From Sorangium cellulosum So0157-2 (GTDB lineage Bacteria; Myxococcota_A; Polyangia; Polyangiales; Polyangiaceae), in NCBI RefSeq assembly GCF_000418325.1, contig NC_021658.1, positions 14,718,126 through 14,782,125 on the forward strand: a DNA stretch of 64,000 nucleotides. The letters run 5' to 3'. The notes under the pieces were generated by a model. That model did no database searches, was not told the DNA's origin, and saw only the letters and a program-made list of their open reading frames with translations. A program made the position numbers and the translations under genes. Below, piece after piece: positions 1-9,329 of the stretch (the stretch's first letter is position 1; the number at the start of each line of letters is the position of its first letter).

Positions 1-2
1 GC

Positions 3-362
3 GACGTCCCGCCCGAGATCGCCTCGCGCATGAAGCGCGTGAGCGAGACCGAGATCGACATCGATCGATCGGCCGCCGAGAAGATCTTCGAGCAGCCCGA
101 GATCGTGACGACCACCTCGGCGGCGATCCCGGAGATGCGGGACAACCAGGTGGTCGGGCTGAAGATGACGATCAAGCCGGGCTCGGTGCTCGAGTCGCTC
201 GGGCTGCAGAGCGGCGATCTCGTGAAATCGGTCAACAGCATCGACCTCACCGACCCCCAGAAGGCGATGATGGCCTACACGCGCATGCGCTCCGACAAGA
301 GCCTGTCCGTCGTCGTCGAGCGCGACGGCCGCCCGGTGAGGCTCAGGGTCAACATCCGCTGA
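3..362 (+). CDS. 3' end of a GspC-like PDZ-domain protein (type II secretion), 5' end outside window
   Basis: The frame is open from the first bases of the window, so the gene starts upstream and only about 119 C-terminal residues are visible. They form a PDZ-like fold: a KPGSVLESLGLQSGDLV stretch (peptide-binding loop and helix), then VNSIDLTDPQKA, and a final strand ending VRLRVNIR. This layout (PDZ at the extreme C-terminus, 'NG/NS-ID-LTDP' loop) is characteristic of GspC, the inner-membrane protein that links the type II secretion inner platform to the GspD secretin. A serine-protease PDZ domain is the alternative, but no protease domain can be seen. A 178-bp gap separates it from the next gene. 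Confidence 0.6.
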   Translation, partial: DVPPEIASRMKRVSETEIDIDRSAAEKIFEQPEIVTTTSAAIPEMRDNQVVGLKMTIKPGSVLESLGLQSGDLVKSVNSIDLTDPQKAMMAYTRMRSDKSLSVVVERDGRPVRLRVNIR

Positions 363-540
363 CGATCCGCTGACGCGAGCCGGCCCCCGCGGCCGCGACG
401 GGCCGCGGCGCTCCATCCTGGAGCGGCGCGCGCTCCATCGCGGATCGCGGCGGCGCGCGCGGCGGCGGCGCAGCGCCCCATTTCCCATCTCTCCCGTCTG
501 GCCCGGTTCCTGCGAAGCCCGTCCTCACGAGGGAGAGGCC

Positions 541-1962
541 ATGACGCACATCGATCGACGCAGGGTCATCACGAGCGACGAGGGCAGCGCGGCGGCCATC
601 GTCCACGCGGGCGACCGCGGGGCCGGGGCGGCCGGCCGCGAGCGATACGAGCAGGGCTGGCGCGCCGGCAAGCCGGCCGAAGATCCGGAGAAGCTCAAGA
701 GGTGGGGGCGCATCGGCGCGAAGCCGAGCGAGTACCTGATTCACATGCGGCGAGGCCACCTGCGGCCCACCTCGGGACAGGGCGCCTCGTGCTTCAAGCT
801 CCCCGGCGACAGCGTCGCGGTCGTGCCGACCACGATCCAGAAGCTCCAGTTCACGGCCGACCAGGTCACCCTCGAGAAGGTGGGCGTGGCGGTCACAGGG
901 CTCGCCGTCTACCGCATCGCGGACCCGCTCGTCGCCTTCCGGATGCTGAACTTCTCGTTCCCGGAGCGCGCGCAGGAGAAGCTCGAGGCGCTGCTCGTCG
1001 ACATGTTCGCGGGCGCCGCGCGCCGGCTGATCGCGAACATGTCGGTCGAGGAGTGCCTGACGCGGCGGAAGGAGGGGATCGCCGGAGAGCTGATGCGCGA
1101 GATCGTGCCGGTCGTCTCGGGGCGCGGCAGCGTCGACGACACGGCCGACAAGGGGTGGGGCGTCCTCGTCGACTCCATCGAGATCCAGGACGTGCGCATC
1201 CTCTCGCCGGCGGTCTTCGGCAACCTGCAGGCGCGCTACCGAAAGGAGCAGGAGCGGATGGCCCGCGAGGCGTCGCTGCTCACCGAGCGCGCCGTCCAGC
1301 AGGGCGAGGCCGAGGCGCAGCGGGCGATCGAGCTGACGAAGCTCGCCGCCGAGGTCGAGCTGCGCACGCGCCGCCAGGAGACCAGCGAGAAGGCGCGCCT
1401 CGAGGAGATCGCCTCCGAGGCGCGGCTCGAGGAGGCGCGCCTCGCGCACGAGCAGCAGATCGCGGCGCGCTCGGCGCGGGCCGAGATCGAGAAGACCGCG
1501 CTCGAGGCGGAGGCGGCGGCCGCGCGCCACGCGGCGAAGATGGCCGCGGGCGCCCACGAGATCGACCTGCTCCGGCAGCGCGCGGCGATCGCGGACGCGC
1601 GGCGGCTCCTGGCCGAGGCCGAGCTCGCCATCGCGGAGCTCGAGGCGAGGAAGGCGCGGCTCGCGCAGGAGCTCGAGCTCGGGCGCGCGCGGGCGCTCCG
1701 CGAGATCGAGAACGCCGTGTCCCCGGAGATCATCCGGCTGACGGTCGCGCAGCAGATGCCGGCGCTCGCGGCCGCGTTCCAGCAGCGGATGGGCGAGGTG
1801 CACGTCACGGCGATCGACGGGGCAAACCCGTTCGGATACATCGCCGCCGCCGTGGAGGGGGTGATGGGGCTGGCCCGCGCGGCGGGGCTCGAGGGGCCCC
1901 CGGCGCGGGCGCAGCAGGCGGAGCCGCCCGCGGTGGGCGCGCGCGGCGACGGCCGGCCTTGA
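541..1962 (+). CDS. Flotillin-like SPFH/band 7 protein
   Basis: A 473-residue protein. Residues about 65-235 form an SPFH/band-7 domain (VVPTTIQKLQFTADQVTLEK, followed by VAVTGLAVYRIADP and an RLIANMSVEE segment). Residues about 235-400 are a long Glu/Ala/Arg heptad-rich coiled coil, and the end is Ala/Gly-rich. Flotillin-type SPFH proteins form membrane-associated oligomeric scaffolds. This one has no obvious N-terminal membrane helix, so it may attach peripherally or be a cytosolic flotillin-like protein. The ATG at 541 follows a GAGGGAGAGGCC purine-rich stretch that would serve as ribosome-binding site. It seems to stand alone between the GspC-like end and the duplicated Kelch locus. Confidence 0.75.
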   Translation: MTHIDRRRVITSDEGSAAAIVHAGDRGAGAAGRERYEQGWRAGKPAEDPEKLKRWGRIGAKPSEYLIHMRRGHLRPTSGQGASCFKLPGDSVAVVPTTIQKLQFTADQVTLEKVGVAVTGLAVYRIADPLVAFRMLNFSFPERAQEKLEALLVDMFAGAARRLIANMSVEECLTRRKEGIAGELMREIVPVVSGRGSVDDTADKGWGVLVDSIEIQDVRILSPAVFGNLQARYRKEQERMAREASLLTERAVQQGEAEAQRAIELTKLAAEVELRTRRQETSEKARLEEIASEARLEEARLAHEQQIAARSARAEIEKTALEAEAAAARHAAKMAAGAHEIDLLRQRAAIADARRLLAEAELAIAELEARKARLAQELELGRARALREIENAVSPEIIRLTVAQQMPALAAAFQQRMGEVHVTAIDGANPFGYIAAAVEGVMGLARAAGLEGPPARAQQAEPPAVGARGDGRP

Positions 1963-1978
1963 GGCTCGCCGCGGCGGC

Positions 1979-2269
1979 GGCGCGAGCGCGCATGACGCCG
2001 TCGCAGCGGGAGGCTAGGCGGGCCGGGGCAAGGCTGCTCTACTCGGCGCGGCGAGACGCGACGTGCCGCGGCTGCAGCGCCGGGCCGGGCCGGGCCGCCC
2101 CCGTCGCGGCGTGCGCGGCCGGCGCGCTGCTCCTCGCGCTCGGCGTCGCGCGCCGCCGGCGACGCCCCGCCGCTGCGACGGCGCGAGCGCGCATGACGCC
2201 GTCGCAGCGGGAGGCTAGGCGGGCCGGGGCAAGGCTGCTCTACTCGGCGCGGCGAGACGCGACGTGCCG
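1979..2269. repeat. X-Y-X repeat block: two promoter-proximal repeats flanking an orphan MYXO-CTERM-coding cassette
   Basis: A 90-bp sequence (X) occurs at 1979-2068 and 2180-2269, offset 201 bp, and again at 6942-7031. X lies directly before each A-type Kelch gene and probably holds its promoter. Between the two X copies, at about 2070-2166, sits a copy of Y, the DNA that elsewhere codes for the MYXO-CTERM tail of the B-type genes (other copies at about 6658, 6832 and 11441, partial copy at 11702). Here Y has no gene body in front of it. It looks like the scar of a further, deleted A-B unit, or an assembly join made inside repeats. Confidence 0.8.
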
Positions 2270-4567
2270 GCACCATCCTTGACCTCGAGGCGAGCGCTCC
2301 CGACGCCGTCACCCCTGCTCGCGGCCGCGCTGCTCGTCGGCGGCTGCGGCGCGGAGCCGGAGGAGACGTCCGCCGCGGCGCTGCGCCTGCGCTTCCCGGA
2401 GCACGCGGACGTCGTGCTGTCGGCGCGCGAGGCGTTCGCCCCGACGGAAGGCGGGTTCCGGCTGGCGGCGACCGAGCCCGGCGGGGCCTGGATGCGGGCC
2501 GCGCGGCCGGAGGTGGAGCTGCCCCGCGACGGGAGCGGCGCGATCCGGTTCCGCCTCGCGGACGGCGGCGAGATCCGGGTGAGGGAGCTCGGCGCCGAGG
2601 GCGAGGGCGCGATGGCGGAGCGCGCGGTGAGCTACCGGCGCGCGGGCGGGACGTCGTTCTGGACGGCGACCGACGGGGGCGTGGAGGAGTGGCTGCTGCT
2701 CGAGGAGGGGGTCGCGCGCGCGGGCGAGGTGGTGGCGGCGTGGGAGGTGGAGGGGGCGCAGCTGCGCGAGCGCGGCGCGGCGGTGGAGCTCGTGGACGAG
2801 GCGCGCGGCGCGCCGGTGCTGCGCGTGACGGCGCCGCGCGCGTACGCGGCGTCGGGGCGGCCCGTGGCCGTGGCGCTGCGGGCGCGGGGGGCGCGCGTCG
2901 AGCTGTCGATCAACGCGGGCGGCGAGGCGGTGCTCGTCGATCCGGCCTGGGAGCCGGCGGGGCGAAGAATCGACGAGCTCAGGCGAAATCACACCGCGAC
3001 GCTGCTGTTGCAGAGCGGCAACGTCCTTCTGGCGGGCGGTATCGCCCGGCTCGGATCTCTCGCCAGCGCGGAGCTGTACGACCCGGCAGGCGACACCTGG
3101 AGCCCCGTGAGCCAGACGATGCTCGCCGCGCGCTACAATCACACCGCGACGTGGCTGGAGAGCGGCGAGGTCCTCGTGCTCGGGGGGCAGCGCGACAACC
3201 TCAACGCCCCCTCGGTGGAGCCCGTCGACACCGTGGAGCTGTACGATCCCGAGACCGACACCTGGACGCCGAGAGCAGCCATGGCCACGTCGCGGGCTGA
3301 TCACACCGCGACGCTGCTGCTGGATGGCAAGGTCCTCGTGACGGGCGGAAGGGCGGGAGTCCGCACCCTTTCCAGCGCGGAGCTGTACGACCCGATGACC
3401 GATACGTGGACCTCCGCGGCACCGATGAACGACGCTCGCTCGATACACGCTGCGGTGCTCTTGCCGCGGAGCGGTAAGGTTCTCGCGGCGGGAGGGGTGG
3501 TGCGCGGCGTTTCTGGCACGAGCGCGGAGCTGTACGATCCGGAGACCGACACCTGGACGCCCACGGGGGCGCTGCCCGGAGGCGATTGGTTCCCCATCGT
3601 GCTGGCGCAGCTGCCGGACGGCGAGGTCCTCGCCGTGGGCACTCTGGGAGCGGCGCGGTACAATCCGACAGCCGGCACCTGGTCGCCCACGGGCCCGATG
3701 ATCGGGCTGCGCCAATTGCCCAGCGCGACGACGTTGCACAACGGCATGGTCCTGGTCGCGGGTGAGCCCTACGCCGCCAGCGGCAGCGCGTCCTACAGGA
3801 GCGTGGAGCTGTACGACCCGGAGACCGACGCCTGGACCGAGACGGCGCCCACGAACGGTTTGCACAACTACCACTCCGCGACACGGCTGCTGAGCGGCGA
3901 TGTGCTGCTGGTCGGCGATGCCGAGTACGCAGAGCGGTACTCGATCGTCGGGCTCAAGTGTACGTCGGACGACGAGTGCGGGCGCGGCGCCTGCGTCGAC
4001 GGCGTCTGCTGCGAATCGCGGTGCTCCGAGCCCTGTCACACGTGTGCCATGCCCTCGTCGCTCGGCCGCTGCGTGCTCCAGCCGAAGGGCCTGGATACTC
4101 GCGGCGACTGCGCGCGCGAGGGCTGCGATGGATCGTGCGACGGGCTCGGCGCCTGCGTCGCCGTGCCCAAGGGCGGCATGTGCGCCCCGGCGCAGTGCCG
4201 CGACCAGACGCACAGCATGGCGCAGGTCCTCTGCCCCGCCGATGGAGCCAGCTGCGCGGGCTCGAGCAGCGATGCCCGGGAGGTCGAGGATTGCGCGCCG
4301 TACGACTGCGATCAGGTCAGCGGCACCTGCAAGGTCGAGTGCAGCTCGTGGCAGGACTGCGCGCGGGGCCATGCCTGCGACTTCTCCGGCCGCTGCGTGC
4401 CCGCTCCGCCCGCCGAGGTTCGGGGGTGTAACGCCGGGCCAGCCGCCGCGGCGGCGGGCGGCTCCAGGGCTGGCCTCGGCGCCGCGCTCCTTGCGCTCCT
4501 CGCCGTCGCGCAGCGGAGCGCCTCGGCCTTCCGGGGCCGATTCCCACGACGGCGGAGGGACTCCTGA
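2264..4567 (+). CDS. Kelch-repeat lipoprotein with Cys-rich region and MYXO-CTERM-like tail (copy A1)
   Basis: A 767-residue protein. The N-terminus carries a hydrophobic segment ending LLVGGC, a plausible lipobox, so a lipoprotein is likely. A GTG at 2264 gives this length; a TTG at 2279 would give a tighter signal peptide. Residues about 225-560 hold six to seven Kelch-type blades of the form 'HTATLL..G.VLV.GG...ELYDP.TDTW', predicting a beta-propeller. Residues about 565-715 are Cys-rich (CTSDDECGRGACVDGVCC and following), and the end (about 722-767: Gly-Cys, hydrophobic helix, Arg cluster) resembles a MYXO-CTERM sorting tail. Cell-surface display is the likely fate; the ligand is unknown. 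The stop overlaps the next start (ATGA), which suggests translational coupling to B1. Confidence 0.8.
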   Translation: MPAPSLTSRRALPTPSPLLAAALLVGGCGAEPEETSAAALRLRFPEHADVVLSAREAFAPTEGGFRLAATEPGGAWMRAARPEVELPRDGSGAIRFRLADGGEIRVRELGAEGEGAMAERAVSYRRAGGTSFWTATDGGVEEWLLLEEGVARAGEVVAAWEVEGAQLRERGAAVELVDEARGAPVLRVTAPRAYAASGRPVAVALRARGARVELSINAGGEAVLVDPAWEPAGRRIDELRRNHTATLLLQSGNVLLAGGIARLGSLASAELYDPAGDTWSPVSQTMLAARYNHTATWLESGEVLVLGGQRDNLNAPSVEPVDTVELYDPETDTWTPRAAMATSRADHTATLLLDGKVLVTGGRAGVRTLSSAELYDPMTDTWTSAAPMNDARSIHAAVLLPRSGKVLAAGGVVRGVSGTSAELYDPETDTWTPTGALPGGDWFPIVLAQLPDGEVLAVGTLGAARYNPTAGTWSPTGPMIGLRQLPSATTLHNGMVLVAGEPYAASGSASYRSVELYDPETDAWTETAPTNGLHNYHSATRLLSGDVLLVGDAEYAERYSIVGLKCTSDDECGRGACVDGVCCESRCSEPCHTCAMPSSLGRCVLQPKGLDTRGDCAREGCDGSCDGLGACVAVPKGGMCAPAQCRDQTHSMAQVLCPADGASCAGSSSDAREVEDCAPYDCDQVSGTCKVECSSWQDCARGHACDFSGRCVPAPPAEVRGCNAGPAAAAAGGSRAGLGAALLALLAVAQRSASAFRGRFPRRRRDS

Positions 4568-7044
4568 TGGCCCCGCGCGGCTCCCTCAGGTGCGTCCAGC
4601 CGCGCTTCGCCGCGCTGCTCTGGGCCGCCGCATGGCTCTCCGGCTGCAGCGCCGAGGTGGATGCGCCTGCGTCCGCCGCCGCCCTGCGCCGCCAGTTCCC
4701 GGACCAATCCGCGGCCGTGCTCGAGGCGCGCGAGGCGTTCGTCGGCGACGGGGAGGGGTTTCATCTGGGCTCGGCCGAGGTGAGCGGGAGACCGGCGCGG
4801 CCGCACGTGGTGCTGCCTCGCGAGGGGAGCGAGCCGATCCGGCTCCGCACGCCGGCAGGGGTCGAGGTGCGGGTGCGAGAGCTCGGGGCCGCGGGGGAGG
4901 GCATGGCGGTGGAGCAGGCCGTGGCCTACCGGCGGAGCGGGGGGACGTCGTTCTGGTCGGCGACCGAGCACGGCGTGGAGGAGTGGCTGCTGGGCGATGA
5001 AGGCGTCGCGCAGGGCGGCGAGCCGGTGGCGGCGTGGGAGGTGGAGGGCGCGACGCTGCGCGAGCGCGGCGAGGCGGTGGAGCTCGTCGAGGAGGGGAGG
5101 GGGGCGGCGGTGCTGCGGGTCTCGGCGCCGCGGGCCCATGCGCTCTCGGGGCGGCCTGTGGCCATGGCGCTCAGGGCGCGGGGCTCGCGCATCGAGCTCA
5201 CGGTGGACGCGGGCGGCGAGGCGGTGCTCGTGGACCCGGCGTGGGTGCTGACCCGTGGCGCGATGAACGTCGCGCGGAAAGCTCCTACCGCGACGCTGTT
5301 GCCGAGCGGCCTCGTCCTCATGGCGGGCGGCTTCGACGACGGCGCTGTCGACGCGGCGATCGTCACGTTCGACAGCGCGGAGCTGTACGACCCGGCGGCC
5401 GACTCCTGGAGCTTCACGGGGAGCATGAAGCACGCGCGCGCCGGGCACACGGCGACGCTGCTCTCGAGCGGCGAGGTCCTCGTGACGGGTGGTGTGCTGG
5501 TGAATCTCCAAGAGGCTGACTTCCCGCTCGAGACCGCGGAGCTGTATCATCCGGAGACGGGCACATGGACCGACGCGGCGCCGATGCATCTCGACCGCGT
5601 CAGTCACACGGCGACGCTGCTCCCGAGCGGTAAGGTCCTCGTGACCGGCGGGGGCCAGAACGCCTTCTTCACCGACAGCGTGGAGCTGTACGACCCCGAG
5701 TCCGACCGGTGGGAGCTCATGGCTCCGATGGGCGACCCGCGCGCTGCGCACGAGGCGACGCTGCTCTCGAACGGCAAGGTCCTCGTGGCGGGCGGATATT
5801 ACGTTCCCGGCCCGCACGCCACGGCGGAGCTGTACGACCCCGAGGCCGATCGGTGGGAGTTCACGAAGCCGATGAACCACGCGCGCAGCGGTATCACGAT
5901 GATGTCGCTGCCGAATGGAGAGGTCCTGGTGGCGGGCGGCTGGATCGCGAGCGCGGAGCGATACGAGCCGGAGGCCGGGAGCTGGGCGCTCACGAGCCCG
6001 ATGAGCCGCAAGCGGGCGGGCTACACCGCATCGCTGCTGCCCGACGGCACGGTCCTCTTCGCGGGCGGAGTGAACGACAGCCTTTTCTACCTGAGCAGCG
6101 CGGAGCGGTACGACCCGGCGACAGATACCTGGACCGTCACGACCTCCATGAGCTCCCCGCGCACCGGGCACACCGCCACGGTGTTGTCGAGCGGCGAGGT
6201 GCTGGTGGCAGGGGGGAGCTACTCTGGCATCGCGCTCGCCGAGACGGAGCGGTTCGGCCTGGCCCGGGGGGAGGCGTGCACCGCGACGACCGCATGCTTG
6301 TCCCCCGATATCTGCGTCGACGGCACCTGCTGTGACGTGCCGTGTCCCTGCGGCACCTGCGGCGCCCCGGGGACCGAGGGGCGCTGCGGCGAGGCAGGCA
6401 GCCCGGAGAAGGCCGGCTCGATCTGCGCGCCGTCCAGGTGCGACGGCGAGCTCAGCACCTTCGAGGCGGTGCAGTGCACGACGGCGTCCTCCGCGTGTCC
6501 CGCGCAGGTGAGCGTGCCCTGCGTCGCCTACCGATGCGATCCGCAGCGCGGCGCCTGCAGGCAGAGCTGCGCCTCGATCGACGATTGCCTGTCGGGCTAC
6601 GCCTGCAACCTGCGCGGCCACTGCGTCCCGGCGCCGCCGGCGCCAGAGGCCGCGTCCGGCTGCAGCGCCGGGCCGGGCCGGGCCGCCCCCGTCGCGGCGT
6701 GCGCGGCCGGCGCGCTGCTCCTCGCGCTCGGCGTCGCGCGCCGCCGGCGACGCCGCGCCGCCGGCGCGCTCATCGCGCTCGCCGCCGCCTTCCAGCAAGC
6801 CGCCGCGCTCGCCCAGCCGGCCGCGGCTCCCGGCTGCAGCGCCGGGCCGGGCCGGGCCGCCCCCGTCGCGGCGTGCGCGGCCGGCGCGCTGCTCCTCGCG
6901 CTCGGCGTCGCGCGCCGCCGGCGACGCCCCGCCGCTGCGACGGCGCGAGCGCGCATGACGCCGTCGCAGCGGGAGGCTAGGCGGGCCGGGGCAAGGCTGC
7001 TCTACTCGGCGCGGCGAGACGCGACGTGCCGGCACCATCCTTGA
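4567..7044 (+). CDS. Kelch-repeat lipoprotein, two MYXO-CTERM segments, reads into the next unit (copy B1)
   Basis: An 825-residue protein starting with a classic lipoprotein signal (AAAWLSGC). It has about seven Kelch blades (residues about 225-555), a Cys-rich region (CTATTACLSPDICVDGTCC and on), then a MYXO-CTERM-like segment (GCSAGPGR, Ala/Leu helix, RRRRR) at about 698-725. Reading continues through a piece of the signal peptide of the downstream PEGA protein, then a second MYXO-CTERM copy, then the X repeat, and stops 19 bp inside A2. The last roughly 95 residues are thus a by-product of the duplication junction. Its start overlaps the A1 stop by one base. A stop directly after the first Arg cluster was probably the ancestral state. 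Confidence 0.75.
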   Translation: MAPRGSLRCVQPRFAALLWAAAWLSGCSAEVDAPASAAALRRQFPDQSAAVLEAREAFVGDGEGFHLGSAEVSGRPARPHVVLPREGSEPIRLRTPAGVEVRVRELGAAGEGMAVEQAVAYRRSGGTSFWSATEHGVEEWLLGDEGVAQGGEPVAAWEVEGATLRERGEAVELVEEGRGAAVLRVSAPRAHALSGRPVAMALRARGSRIELTVDAGGEAVLVDPAWVLTRGAMNVARKAPTATLLPSGLVLMAGGFDDGAVDAAIVTFDSAELYDPAADSWSFTGSMKHARAGHTATLLSSGEVLVTGGVLVNLQEADFPLETAELYHPETGTWTDAAPMHLDRVSHTATLLPSGKVLVTGGGQNAFFTDSVELYDPESDRWELMAPMGDPRAAHEATLLSNGKVLVAGGYYVPGPHATAELYDPEADRWEFTKPMNHARSGITMMSLPNGEVLVAGGWIASAERYEPEAGSWALTSPMSRKRAGYTASLLPDGTVLFAGGVNDSLFYLSSAERYDPATDTWTVTTSMSSPRTGHTATVLSSGEVLVAGGSYSGIALAETERFGLARGEACTATTACLSPDICVDGTCCDVPCPCGTCGAPGTEGRCGEAGSPEKAGSICAPSRCDGELSTFEAVQCTTASSACPAQVSVPCVAYRCDPQRGACRQSCASIDDCLSGYACNLRGHCVPAPPAPEAASGCSAGPGRAAPVAACAAGALLLALGVARRRRRRAAGALIALAAAFQQAAALAQPAAAPGCSAGPGRAAPVAACAAGALLLALGVARRRRRPAAATARARMTPSQREARRAGARLLYSARRDATCRHHP

Positions 7045-9329
7045 CCTCGAGGCGAGCGCTCCCGACGCCGTCACCCCTGCTCGCGGCCGCGCTGCTCGTC
7101 GGCGGCTGCGGCGCGGAGCCGGAGGACACGTCCGCCGCGGCGCTGCGCCTGCGCTTCCCGGAGCACGCGGACGTCGTGCTGTCGGCGCGCGAGGCGTTCG
7201 CCCCGACGGAAGGCGGGTTCCGGCTGGCGGCGACCGAGCCCGGCGGGGCCTGGATGCGGGCCGCGCGGCCGGAGGTGGAGCTGCCCCGCGACGGGAGCGG
7301 CGCGATCCGGTTCCGCCTCGCGGACGGCGGCGAGATCCGGGTGAGGGAGCTCGGCGCCGAGGGCGAGGGCGCGATGGCGGAGCGCGCGGTGAGCTACCGG
7401 CGCGCGGGCGGGACGTCGTTCTGGACGACGACCGACGGGGGCGTGGAGGAGTGGCTGCTGCTCGAGGAGGGGGTCGCGCGCGACGGCGAGGTGGTGGCGG
7501 CGTGGGCGGTGGAAGGGGCGCAGCTGCGCGAGCGCGGCGCGGCGGTCGAGCTCGTGGACGAGCGGAGCGGCGCGCCTCTGCTGCGCGTGACGGCGCCGCG
7601 CGCCTATGCGGCCACGGGGCGGCGCGTGACCGTGGCGCTCCGGGCGCGGGGGGCGCGCATCGAGCTGTCGATCGACGCGGGCGATGCGGTCGGCGAGGCG
7701 GTGCTCGTGGATCCCGCGTGGGAGGCGGCGGGGCGCAGCAACGTCGCGCTCAGGCGAGATCACACCGCGACGCTGTTGCAGAGCGGCAAGGTCCTGGTGG
7801 CGGGCGGCAGCGACTGGCCCGAGGAGCTCGCCGACGCGGAGCTGTACGACCCGACGGACGACACCTGGAGCCTCGTGGGCCAGATGCTCGCAGCGCGCTA
7901 CCGTCACACCGCGACGCTGCTGAAGAGCGGCGAGGTCCTCGTGCTCGGGGGGCAGAACAACCTCTCCGGGGCCGCGCCCGTCGACACCGTGGAGCGCTAC
8001 GACCCGGAGGCCGGCACCTGGAAGCGCGGAGCATCCATGGTCACGCCACGGACCGAGCACACCGCGACGCTGCTGGAGAGCGGCGAGGTCCTCCTGGTGG
8101 GCGGAGCGACGGGAACCTGGACTCTCTCCAGCGCGGAGCTGTACGACCCCATGACCGACACGTGGACCCCCGCGGCGCCGATGAACGACGCTCGCGAAGA
8201 CCACGCTGCGGTGCTCTTGCGGCCGAGCGGCGAGGTCCTCGTGGCGGGAGGATGGGGGGCCATCGGTGAGGTCCGGAGCGCGGAGCTGTACGACCCGGAG
8301 ACCGACACCTGGACGCCCACGGGGGCGCTGCCCGGAGGCAATTCGTTCTCCTGGGACGCCGTCGTCATGGCGCCGCTGCCGAGCGGCGAGGTCCTCGCCG
8401 TGGGCGCTCTGGGAGCGGCGCGGTACGATCCGATAGCGGGCACCTGGTCGCCCACGGGCCCGATGATCGGAGTGCGCCCCTCGCACAGCGCGACGACGTT
8501 GCTGAACGGCATGGTCCTGGTCACGGGCGAGCCCTCCTCCTCGGACAGCGCGTCCTACAGGAGCGTGGAGCTGTACGACCCGGAGACCGGCGCCTGGACC
8601 GAGACGGCGCCCACGAACGGTTTGCACGACGACCACTCCGCGACACGGCTGCTGGGCGGCGATGTGCTGCTGGTCGGCGAGTCCGTGTACCCAGAGCGGT
8701 ATTCGATCGTCGGACTCCGGTGTACGTCGGACGACGAGTGCGGGCGCGGCGCCTGCGTCGACGGCGTCTGCTGCGAATCGCGGTGCCTCGAGCCCTGTCA
8801 CTCGTGCGCCATGCCCTCGTCGCTCGGCCGCTGCGTGCTCCAGCCGAAGGGCCTGGATGCTCGCGGCGACTGTGCGCGCGAGGGCTGCGATGGATCGTGC
8901 GACGGGCTCGGCGCCTGCTTCGCCGTGGCCAAGGGCGGCGTGTGCGCCCCGGCGCAGTGCCGCGACCAGACGCACAGCGTGGCGCAGGTCCTCTGCCCCG
9001 CCGATGGAGCCAGCTGCGCGGGCCCGGGCAGCGATGCCCGGGAGGTCGAGGATTGCGCGCCGTACGATTGCGATCAGGTCAGCGGCACCTGCAAGGTCGA
9101 GTGCAGCTCGTGGCAGGACTGCGCGCCGGGCCATGCCTGCGACTTCTCCGGCCGCTGCGTGCTCTCTCCGCCCGCCGAGGATCCGGGTTGCAGCGCCGGG
9201 CCAGCCCTCGCGGCGGCGGGCGCCTCCAGGGCTGGCCTCGGCGCCGCGCTCCTTGCGCTCCTCGCCGTCGCGCAGCGGAGCGCCCCGGTCTTCCGGGGCC
9301 GATTCCCACGACGGCGGAGGGACTCCTGA
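7026..9329 (+). CDS. Kelch-repeat lipoprotein with Cys-rich region and MYXO-CTERM-like tail (copy A2)
   Basis: The second copy of A, also 767 residues, with the same GTG start context, lipobox (LLVGGC), six to seven Kelch blades, Cys-rich region and MYXO-CTERM-like end (GCSAGP, hydrophobic helix, RRRRDS). Its first about 130 residues are almost identical to A1, whereas the propeller carries many substitutions and small in-frame indels (for example extra residues AVGE near residue 225). The gene overlaps the end of B1 by 19 bp and B2 by one base. It is a surface propeller protein of unknown ligand. Confidence 0.8.
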   Translation: MPAPSLTSRRALPTPSPLLAAALLVGGCGAEPEDTSAAALRLRFPEHADVVLSAREAFAPTEGGFRLAATEPGGAWMRAARPEVELPRDGSGAIRFRLADGGEIRVRELGAEGEGAMAERAVSYRRAGGTSFWTTTDGGVEEWLLLEEGVARDGEVVAAWAVEGAQLRERGAAVELVDERSGAPLLRVTAPRAYAATGRRVTVALRARGARIELSIDAGDAVGEAVLVDPAWEAAGRSNVALRRDHTATLLQSGKVLVAGGSDWPEELADAELYDPTDDTWSLVGQMLAARYRHTATLLKSGEVLVLGGQNNLSGAAPVDTVERYDPEAGTWKRGASMVTPRTEHTATLLESGEVLLVGGATGTWTLSSAELYDPMTDTWTPAAPMNDAREDHAAVLLRPSGEVLVAGGWGAIGEVRSAELYDPETDTWTPTGALPGGNSFSWDAVVMAPLPSGEVLAVGALGAARYDPIAGTWSPTGPMIGVRPSHSATTLLNGMVLVTGEPSSSDSASYRSVELYDPETGAWTETAPTNGLHDDHSATRLLGGDVLLVGESVYPERYSIVGLRCTSDDECGRGACVDGVCCESRCLEPCHSCAMPSSLGRCVLQPKGLDARGDCAREGCDGSCDGLGACFAVAKGGVCAPAQCRDQTHSVAQVLCPADGASCAGPGSDAREVEDCAPYDCDQVSGTCKVECSSWQDCAPGHACDFSGRCVLSPPAEDPGCSAGPALAAAGASRAGLGAALLALLAVAQRSAPVFRGRFPRRRRDS

